A DNA stretch of 10,665 nucleotides, from the NCBI GenBank assembly GCA_041674865.1, contig JBAYUX010000041.1:1-10665 (forward strand). Reading direction: 5' to 3'. The position numbers were made by a program, and so were the translations under genes. The notes below the pieces were generated by a model. It worked only from the letters and a program-made list of their open reading frames with translations. It was not told the DNA's origin and ran no database searches. Source of the stretch: CALREA01 sp041674865 (lineage in GTDB: Bacteria; Patescibacteriota; Gracilibacteria; UBA1369; UBA12463). Below, piece by piece: positions 1-5,529 of this stretch; the first letter of the stretch is position 1; each line of letters opens with the position of its first letter.

Positions 1-1
1 T

Positions 2-1150
2 GACGCGGTTGCTGTTGAGAAGTTGCGTGCCGCTGGTGTCGTTTTTCTTGGAAAAACGAATATGGATGAGTTTGCCTGTGGAGGTTCTACAGAGCACTCA
101 TGCTTCGGCCCTACGATGAATCCTGCTGACCCGACGACGGTTGCTGGAGGAAGCTCTGGTGGATCGGCTGCGGCTGTCGCTGGAAATATGGCTGCGTTTT
201 CCATGGGAACGGATACAGGTGGATCGATTCGTGAGCCGGCTGCGTTTGTCGGCTGCGTTGGACTTAAACCTACCTACGGACGAATTTCACGAAGTGGTGT
301 GACGGCGATGGCATCTTCGCTTGATACGATTGGTCACTTTACGAAGACCGTTGGTGACTCTGCTTTGATCCTTCAGGTATTGGCCGGAAAAGATGCGATG
401 GATGCTACGACTCCGGATGCTCCAGTCCCAGACTATATGAAAAATATTGATAAGGGTGTGAAAGGCCTCAAAATTGGTTTACCAAAAGAATACTTCGCCG
501 AAGGTGTCGACCCAGAAATTCGCGATAGCGTAATGGCTGCCGCAAAGGTGTATGAGTCACTTGGCGCTACGGTGAAAGAGGTGAGTCTTCCATTCACGAA
601 GTACGCGGTTGCGATGTACTACATTGTTATGCCAGCTGAGTTGAGTGCAAACCTCGCGCGTTTCGATGGAATTCGATACGGTTCACGCCCAAAACAAGAA
701 GGAGAGTCGATTGTTGATTACTACTACAATGCTCGTGCTGAAGGTTTTGGTGCCGAGATCAAGCGACGAATCATGATTGGAACATATGTATTGTCGGCTG
801 GTTATTATGATGCCTTTTATAATAAGGCGTTGAAAGTTCGAACGCTGATTAAGCAGGATTTTGATCGAGTTTTCGAGGAAGTCGATGTTTTATTGACTCC
901 AACAGCTCCGATTCCAGCATTCAGGCCTGGTGATAAGTTAAACGATCCTCTCGCGATGTACCTTGCTGATGCGCTGACGATTCCTGCGAATGCTGCTGGT
1001 GTTCCTGCGATCAGTATCCCATGCGGAAAGACGAGTGGTGCGAATGGTGGCGTGGCTGGTTTGCCAATTGGCATGCAGTTACTTACTCCGCAGTTCACTG
1101 AGGGGCTATTATTCCAGGTTGGACGGGCGTATGAAAAGGCGGGGAAGTAG
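2..1150 (+). CDS. gatA: Glutamyl/aspartyl-tRNA amidotransferase subunit A, 3' part
   Basis: This is the amidase subunit of GatCAB, which turns misacylated Glu-tRNAGln (and Asp-tRNAAsn) into the correct amide, using ammonia from glutamine. It is cytoplasmic. The frame is open from base 2 and gives 382 residues to TAG at 1148-1150. The true start lies outside the window, and about 100 N-terminal residues, including the first catalytic Lys, are missing. A TTG at 23 is only an internal Leu codon. Amidase-signature features are visible: GKTNMDEFA, then GGSSGGSAAAVA carrying the cis-Ser (local residue 51), then TDTGGSIREPA carrying the nucleophilic Ser (local residue 75). The 24-residue spacing matches the Ser154/Ser178 pair of Staphylococcus aureus GatA. 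GLKPTYGRISR and SSLDTIGHFT follow, and the C-terminal GLPIGMQLLTP motif is intact. The gene ends 2 bp from the convergent holA, with no terminator between them. Family identification is very secure. Confidence 0.97.
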   Translation, partial: DAVAVEKLRAAGVVFLGKTNMDEFACGGSTEHSCFGPTMNPADPTTVAGGSSGGSAAAVAGNMAAFSMGTDTGGSIREPAAFVGCVGLKPTYGRISRSGVTAMASSLDTIGHFTKTVGDSALILQVLAGKDAMDATTPDAPVPDYMKNIDKGVKGLKIGLPKEYFAEGVDPEIRDSVMAAAKVYESLGATVKEVSLPFTKYAVAMYYIVMPAELSANLARFDGIRYGSRPKQEGESIVDYYYNARAEGFGAEIKRRIMIGTYVLSAGYYDAFYNKALKVRTLIKQDFDRVFEEVDVLLTPTAPIPAFRPGDKLNDPLAMYLADALTIPANAAGVPAISIPCGKTSGANGGVAGLPIGMQLLTPQFTEGLLFQVGRAYEKAGK

Positions 1151-1152
1151 TT

Positions 1153-2169
1153 TTATACCGAGATCGTCATGATAAGCTTCTCTACTTCGAGCAAAGCTAA
1201 GTGTTTGTCGTTTGGACCTTGGGGGATTCGACCAGTTTTAATGCCAATATTTATTTCGACGAGGGACTGGTATATCTTTTTCATCTTATCGAGCGAAAAT
1301 TTGGAAGATTGATCGACAGCGAGTTTCACTGGATACGGTTTCATGTTTGGATCGTAGCCGGTCATCTTTTGGTAGATCATGTGCTTTGGAATTTTCTGTG
1401 TTTCGAGGAGATCTTTTACGAGAATGAGCATTCGAAAGTGACGCGCGATCATGCTAAGAATAATGAGCATCTCTTCACCCATCTCCATGAGTGTTTGAAG
1501 TTTTTCAATGGCGATCTGTGGATTTTTTGCGTTGAGTGCGTCGGTGAACTGGAAGATCGTTGCTGTGTAATTTTTTGGAACGAGGAGATCGAGGTCTTGT
1601 CGAGTGACCTCACGGTTTTCGCAGTAGAGGGAGAGTTTTGCGATTTCGTGCGCGAGCGACTGCATGTTGATGGCGCAGTCGTTCATCATCTGCGTCGCGA
1701 GCGCGTTGGAAATTTTTACGTTGGATTTTTGAAGTCGACTTTGAATCCATGTGATAACTTCTCCAGGAAGGGGAGTTGCAAATTCTTTTACATTACCTGT
1801 TTTTTCGATCGTTTTTTTGAGCGTACTTTTTGGCCGCTTCTTCGTCTCGACATTTGGATTCTCATAGAAAATAGCGAGCGATGTTTCTGGAATTTTTTCG
1901 ATATATTTTTCGACCTTGTCTTGGTCATCACTATCTCCAAGTCGCAAAAAGTTTTTGATAATCACGAGTCGTTTCTCGCCTAAAAATGGAGCCGACTCGA
2001 GGGCGTTGATGATGCTGTCTGCTGTAATTTCCGAATCATCCTCCAGGATCGTGATATTGAGATCACCGTGTTTTGCCATGAAGTCATCGCGAAGTTTCTC
2101 GAGTGTCTTCTCGAGAAGGTAGACGTTTTCTCCTGTAAAGAGCGATATGTTTGGATTGGTGGCTGGCAT
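1153..2169 (-). CDS. holA: DNA polymerase III delta subunit (clamp loader)
   Basis: This is the delta subunit of the clamp-loader complex, which opens the beta sliding clamp so that it can be placed on DNA. The product has 338 residues, normal for HolA. The N-terminus ISLFTGENVYLLEKTLEKLR (residues 8-27) fits the family start. FLGEKRLVIIKNF (62-74) matches the conserved hydrophobic strand after the clamp-binding region. NMQSLAHEIAKLSLY (168-182) and ATIFQFTDAL (203-212) mark the end of the AAA+-like part and the start of the C-terminal collar domain. ILSMIARHFRMLILVKDL (237-254) and PYPVKLAVDQSSKFS (278-292) are typical of that collar. No Walker A motif is visible, as expected for the delta subunit, which does not hydrolyse ATP. 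The ATG at 2169 is the natural start. No Shine-Dalgarno sequence precedes it, only GACTCCCCTTTCCC. The stop is TAA. It lies 94 bp downstream of the secreted-protein gene on the same strand. Confidence 0.93.
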   Translation of the reverse strand: MPATNPNISLFTGENVYLLEKTLEKLRDDFMAKHGDLNITILEDDSEITADSIINALESAPFLGEKRLVIIKNFLRLGDSDDQDKVEKYIEKIPETSLAIFYENPNVETKKRPKSTLKKTIEKTGNVKEFATPLPGEVITWIQSRLQKSNVKISNALATQMMNDCAINMQSLAHEIAKLSLYCENREVTRQDLDLLVPKNYTATIFQFTDALNAKNPQIAIEKLQTLMEMGEEMLIILSMIARHFRMLILVKDLLETQKIPKHMIYQKMTGYDPNMKPYPVKLAVDQSSKFSLDKMKKIYQSLVEINIGIKTGRIPQGPNDKHLALLEVEKLIMTISV

Positions 2170-2176
2170 GGGAAAG

Positions 2177-2209
2177 GGGAGTCTTTGGTTGTTACACCTT
2201 TAGACTCCC
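2177..2209 (-). repeat. 8-bp inverted repeat (hairpin) upstream of holA
   Basis: GGGAGTCT (2177-2184) is the exact reverse complement of AGACTCCC (2202-2209), with a 17-nt spacer. On the minus strand the spacer can form a small inner GGT/ACC stem. The right-hand arm ends 7 nt before the holA ATG. No T-run follows the stem on the minus strand, so it is not a classical intrinsic terminator. On the plus strand a T6 run occurs only about 14 nt beyond the stem. A role in the holA leader is possible but unproven. Confidence 0.55.
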
Positions 2210-2238
2210 ATTGTACCCAGACTTTTTTGAAAATGAAA
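2210..2238 (-). promoter_or_regulatory. Possible holA promoter
   Basis: On the minus strand TACAAT (2215-2210) is a 5-of-6 match to the -10 consensus. At a 17-bp spacing the -35 position reads TTTCAT (2238-2233), a weak match. Transcription would start around 2203, inside the left arm of the hairpin, so this promoter and the hairpin would not act in the same transcript. This is a weak call made because holA is separated from the gene before it. Confidence 0.3.
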
Positions 2239-2263
2239 CGGTTTTCCTTGTGCTTTCTCTTGC

Positions 2264-5206
2264 CTACCTTACAACTTCCTTTTGGCTTATATCAACCAAA
2301 TCCTGAAGAACTGGAGGTGTCGAGAAGAAGATGCGTTCGTCATAACGAACTGTGAATGCGCTCTCATCCTTTCCAAGGCTTAGGATAGCGCCAGCTGGGT
2401 TTCGAGCTCCGACAATTCCATTGATTTCTCCATACACTGATCCAGTAATCATGAGCATTTTTTCTGAATCTTCTCCGGTGATATTTCCAGATTTAATGTC
2501 TCCTCGGCCTCCTTTTTGTGCATAAAGGACAGCTGAGATCGTATCGACGTTTTTGTTGATAATGATATTTCCATTAAGTGCAATGAGGGCGATCGTTCCC
2601 TGATTACTGAATATAGTGTTGTCGCTTGCCGTGTTAATATTGCCGTCGATGTAGATATCTCCATCCTCGACGATAAATGTTACTGGTCGGACTTTGCCGC
2701 CGCCGATGACAAACGAGCTATTGTCCATAGTAATACCCGCACTTCCGATAGAGATATTTTTTCCCTTAACAAGGAATACATCTCTTCCAGCTGGAATGTT
2801 CGTGAATTTCGGAGTACCAGTCCACTCGCTCCATCGAGCAACTCGAAGTTTGCTGTCTTCGACTGAATTTTGAACGATAGTTTTTTGGAACTTATCCTTT
2901 TCTCCAATTGGTAACTGAAATTCACAAAGGAGACTTGAGACATTTTTCACTGGATTTCTGTAATCTACCGGCTGTTTTGGATCGATCGTGTCTTCGTTAC
3001 TTCGTTCACAAATCTTGTGAGTTGCATCGAAACCGTTCGCGTCCCCACCAGTTTTATTAAGGTCTTTTTCAACATCTTTCGGTGTAATGATGACATCGTC
3101 AGATGACTTCAAGTTTGAGCACTTGTTTATATCAACGAGTGGAATCTTGAGTCCAGATTCGAAGAGAACATCTCCACCAGCACGCGTGAGAACGTATGGG
3201 CAGATTGCAAGAACGACCGCCTTGTCCCATCCATAAATAGCAGCTCCTAGGCCCTGTGGACTGTTTCCAATTTTTGCAACACCACCGTACTCCCAATATT
3301 CTGCTTTGTTCGAGAAGCTTTCTCCGCAGCCATTTTTTGGACTCGCTTTTTTACAATCAAACTTTGAGTATACGTTACCAAAGTAGGTGATCATAATTGG
3401 CTTTGTCGCTCCGTAAATACTGATTTTTTTCTGTACTTTGATATTTCCTTTGTAACAAGGTCCTATCCATGATGATGGCTGATTTCCTGAGCATGGAGCT
3501 ATATCCTTTGTCGTAGCTGCTGAGTTGCCAATTTCTGTTACTCGAATTTTGTGAGCTTGGAGATTGTCAGTATTGAGTACGACGTATCCACCCTCACTTC
3601 CTGTGATTTTTGCATTTGTTCCCCAGAGTTCATCTTGAATTTCCGTGTATGCAGTGAGGTTGTTTTTGATAACAGGCGTGTAGAGAATCTGGTATTTAAG
3701 TACCTTGAATCCCGTTCCAGTTCGACTGATATTGAGTGATTTCTTTCCTTCAACTCGTTTTTCAATATGGTAGTTGTATGGGCACTGTTCTGGCGTGCCT
3801 TTGAATTTAGTACAATCGATTGGTGGTATTCCAGATCCGCCTCCAGGCCCAGGTCCGCCGCCCCCAGGAGGACATCCAGGGGTTCCTGGTACGCATGGTC
3901 CACAACCTGGTGTTCCTGGAATACAAGGTGGGGTATCTTTTGTTTTGAGCGTAAATGTAGCGCTGCATCCAGCATATGTATTGTATGAGTCCTTTGTTGT
4001 TACTGTGATCGTTGTTTTATCTGGACCGCCTAAATATTTTACGGTCTTATTTTTTGTTGGAAATGCTGTGTCGAATGTTCCGCTTGATGCGGTCCATGTG
4101 AACTGAAGATCGTTAATATCTCCTGTTCCTTGAGTCTTTGGATTCACTGTAAATGTGATTGGAGTATTGGCATCGAGGCTCGAATTTGTTACCGTGAGTG
4201 ACTGACAAAAGCCAGATGATGGAGGTGTTTTTGTAGGAGACCACGTGAGAACATCTTTACCAATATTGACCCATTTCCATGCGATTTTCTTTCCGGTTGG
4301 AGTTGTTCGGTCAATGATCGGAGTCCAGATAGAATCTTTTGCGTAGAACGGATCCCAGTTGGTTGTATTTTTTGGAATCGCAATATATTGATCAGCAATC
4401 AAGATTTTTGAGACACTTGTTGCAGACCAGTTTGCGAGTGGAGTGAGATCTTTTGAGAGAAGATTGACGATGTGATGATTTGCGTCAGCTGCAAAGAAAC
4501 TTCGATTTTGGTAATCAGATGTTTTGTTTGCACAAATTTTTGCGTACATGTTGATCTGAGCCTGGGTGTTTGAAGTTGGCTTGTTGTTTGCAATCTTGCA
4601 GGCGATTGTATCGAGCGTCTCGCTTGCGGCAAGAATAGCCTGATAGTGATTTGCTTTTTCTGGAGTACCATCAGCGTAATCCATGGCGAACTGCCATCGA
4701 ATCATCTTTGGATATTCTGCCTTTGATGGAGCGCTTGCGTCGTATTCCTTTTCTTCTTTTGAGGCGAGTGCGGTGTTATTTTCTTCAATTGATACTTTTG
4801 TTCCGTAGTAATTAGGGTCATTCTCCGTAGATGCTGTTGCATAATAGGTATTACATGACTCGAATTTCTTCGCATCTGGAAGCACACTTCCCTTTGTTCC
4901 TGCACAGATAATTTTTGCGAGGTCGGTGTTGCTGATAAGGTCGTTTGCGAGGTAAACACGAAACTCACGAATCAAACTTCGATAGATTTTGCTGTTATTC
5001 TCTACCGTGTTGTTGTAGTAGGTATGATCGTGATAACCTCGTGTTTCGTTAACTCCTGTGGTTGGATTTGTCGGATAATGAAGGTCTGTCTGACTGAAAT
5101 CTTTTACAGGCGGAAACGTCACAGCACCAAGTGCTACCTGAGAGGTGAGCGTTGTTATAATGAGGGCAATGCCGAGGATTTTCGAGATGGAGTATTTGTT
5201 TTTCAT
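2264..5206 (-). CDS. Secreted multidomain protein: Ig-like domains, Cys-Pro-Gly hinge, beta-helix-like C-terminus
   Basis: This is a secreted or surface protein of unknown function with 980 residues. It opens with MKNKYSISK, a hydrophobic stretch (10-24) and a likely signal-peptidase site after VALGA (25-29). The ORF extends 26 codons further upstream, but that part would put a charged segment before the signal peptide and overlap the small gene upstream, so ATG 5206 is preferred. Residues 30-330 are not recognised. Residues 334-421 look like a PKD/Ig-like domain (FTWTASSGTF, then KTTITVTTKDSYNTYAGC). Residues 428-460 form a hinge with two copies of C-[I/V]-PGTPGC and then a Gly/Pro run. Residues 476-600 resemble a DUF11-like domain (LKYQILYTPV... 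TEIQDELWG). Residues 805-950 alternate hydrophobic and Gly/Asn residues (GDIYIDGNI, NGNIIINKNVDTISAVLYAQ, GSVYGEINGIVG), suggesting a beta-helix or polymer-forming fold. The end carries VRYDERIFFSTPP (953-965). There is no C-terminal membrane anchor. It starts 7 bp after the small gene's stop; GAGGGA lies about 13 nt before the ATG. Confidence 0.82.
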   Translation of the reverse strand: MKNKYSISKILGIALIITTLTSQVALGAVTFPPVKDFSQTDLHYPTNPTTGVNETRGYHDHTYYNNTVENNSKIYRSLIREFRVYLANDLISNTDLAKIICAGTKGSVLPDAKKFESCNTYYATASTENDPNYYGTKVSIEENNTALASKEEKEYDASAPSKAEYPKMIRWQFAMDYADGTPEKANHYQAILAASETLDTIACKIANNKPTSNTQAQINMYAKICANKTSDYQNRSFFAADANHHIVNLLSKDLTPLANWSATSVSKILIADQYIAIPKNTTNWDPFYAKDSIWTPIIDRTTPTGKKIAWKWVNIGKDVLTWSPTKTPPSSGFCQSLTVTNSSLDANTPITFTVNPKTQGTGDINDLQFTWTASSGTFDTAFPTKNKTVKYLGGPDKTTITVTTKDSYNTYAGCSATFTLKTKDTPPCIPGTPGCGPCVPGTPGCPPGGGGPGPGGGSGIPPIDCTKFKGTPEQCPYNYHIEKRVEGKKSLNISRTGTGFKVLKYQILYTPVIKNNLTAYTEIQDELWGTNAKITGSEGGYVVLNTDNLQAHKIRVTEIGNSAATTKDIAPCSGNQPSSWIGPCYKGNIKVQKKISIYGATKPIMITYFGNVYSKFDCKKASPKNGCGESFSNKAEYWEYGGVAKIGNSPQGLGAAIYGWDKAVVLAICPYVLTRAGGDVLFESGLKIPLVDINKCSNLKSSDDVIITPKDVEKDLNKTGGDANGFDATHKICERSNEDTIDPKQPVDYRNPVKNVSSLLCEFQLPIGEKDKFQKTIVQNSVEDSKLRVARWSEWTGTPKFTNIPAGRDVFLVKGKNISIGSAGITMDNSSFVIGGGKVRPVTFIVEDGDIYIDGNINTASDNTIFSNQGTIALIALNGNIIINKNVDTISAVLYAQKGGRGDIKSGNITGEDSEKMLMITGSVYGEINGIVGARNPAGAILSLGKDESAFTVRYDERIFFSTPPVLQDLVDISQKEVVR
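3827..3928 (-). repeat. Cys-Pro-Gly hinge with duplicated C-x-PGTPGC unit
   Basis: This lies within the secreted protein, residues 427-460. CIPGTPGC (428-435) and CVPGTPGC (438-445) are separated by GP and followed by PPGGGGPGPGGG. The unit is an internal tandem duplication and supplies four closely spaced cysteines that could form disulphides in an exported protein. It separates the PKD-like domain from the DUF11-like domain and probably acts as a flexible or cross-linked spacer. Confidence 0.7.
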
Positions 5207-5213
5207 AATGTTT

Positions 5214-5363
5214 TTATAATCCCTCTGTTGAGTTATTGATGTAGTAACCAGACGACTGAGAGGTTGTTTGTTTTTCATTTTCATTTTTTCCTGATTGCAT
5301 GAGAATAACTCCTACGACGATGAGAATAACGAGAGTGGCGATGATGATAATTTTTGTTTTCAT
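5214..5363 (-). CDS. Small single-span membrane protein (49 aa)
   Basis: This small ORF runs from ATG 5363 to TAA 5216-5214. The product starts MKTK, followed by an uninterrupted hydrophobic helix of about 18 residues (IIIIATLVILIVVGVILM, 5-22), then a polar tail QSGKNENEKQTTSQSSG (23-39) and YYINNSTEGL at the end. There is no Cys lipobox and no clear signal-peptidase site, so it is best read as an N-in signal anchor with a 27-residue tail outside. It lies 13 bp after the TAA of the extended frame of the giant gene and 7 bp before the ATG of the secreted protein, which is typical operon packing. Its tail shares EKQ..SQSSG and STEG[I/L]-stop with the extended C-terminus of the giant protein, using mostly different codons. 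This is the main reason to call it real. No Shine-Dalgarno sequence is visible. Function unknown. Confidence 0.72.
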   Translation of the reverse strand: MKTKIIIIATLVILIVVGVILMQSGKNENEKQTTSQSSGYYINNSTEGL

Positions 5364-5376
5364 AGTTTATGAGTGA

Positions 5377-5529
5377 TTAAATGCCTTCAGTACTTTGCGC
5401 TCCTTGATCTCCAGCGACCGATCCGCTTGATTGAGAGTTGTCTTGCTTTTCAGTTGCTGCGCCAGTATCAACGGTGCCAGTATGCCGAGTACTGACTGCT
5501 GGACGAGGTCTTTCGCCACCACCACCTCA
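5377..5529 (-). other. In-frame continuation of the giant gene beyond TGA (49 codons to TAA)
   Basis: After TGA at 5529-5527 the same frame stays open for 49 codons and ends at TAA 5379-5377. The translated tail begins GGGGERPRPAV, continues through THTG-type Thr/Gly/Asp residues, and ends EKQDNSQSSG, SVAGDQGAQ, STEGI. It contains no ATG, GTG or TTG codon in frame, so it cannot readily be a separate gene and makes sense only as a continuation of the upstream protein. CAA-TGA-GGT-GGT-GGT-GGC is one base change from a five-glycine run, and UGA read as Gly would give Q-G-GGGG. If translated through, the protein has 1453 residues. Its final part resembles the tail of the neighbouring small membrane protein. 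How it is translated (UGA-Gly recoding, readthrough, recent mutation or sequence error) cannot be settled from this window. Confidence 0.6.

Noticed and set aside
1201..1983. 260-codon plus-strand ORF opposite holA
   Set aside because: It lies entirely antisense to a secure holA. Its translation is rich in Phe, Cys and Trp with no family pattern, as expected for the reverse of Lys/Glu/Ile-rich coding sequence.
2220..2263. Intrinsic terminator after the secreted-protein gene
   Set aside because: A 5-bp GAAAA/TTTTC stem can be drawn on the minus strand, but it is AT-rich and followed by A residues, not T residues.
5214..5363. Small membrane protein as a lipoprotein
   Set aside because: There is no cysteine after the hydrophobic segment, so no lipobox.
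5505..5529. TGA as a selenocysteine codon, since a short hairpin (GAGGT 5528-5524 with ACCTC 5509-5505) includes it
   Set aside because: The stem contains the UGA itself, whereas a bacterial SECIS lies downstream of it. There is no redox motif around the position, and the poly-Gly context fits glycine better.
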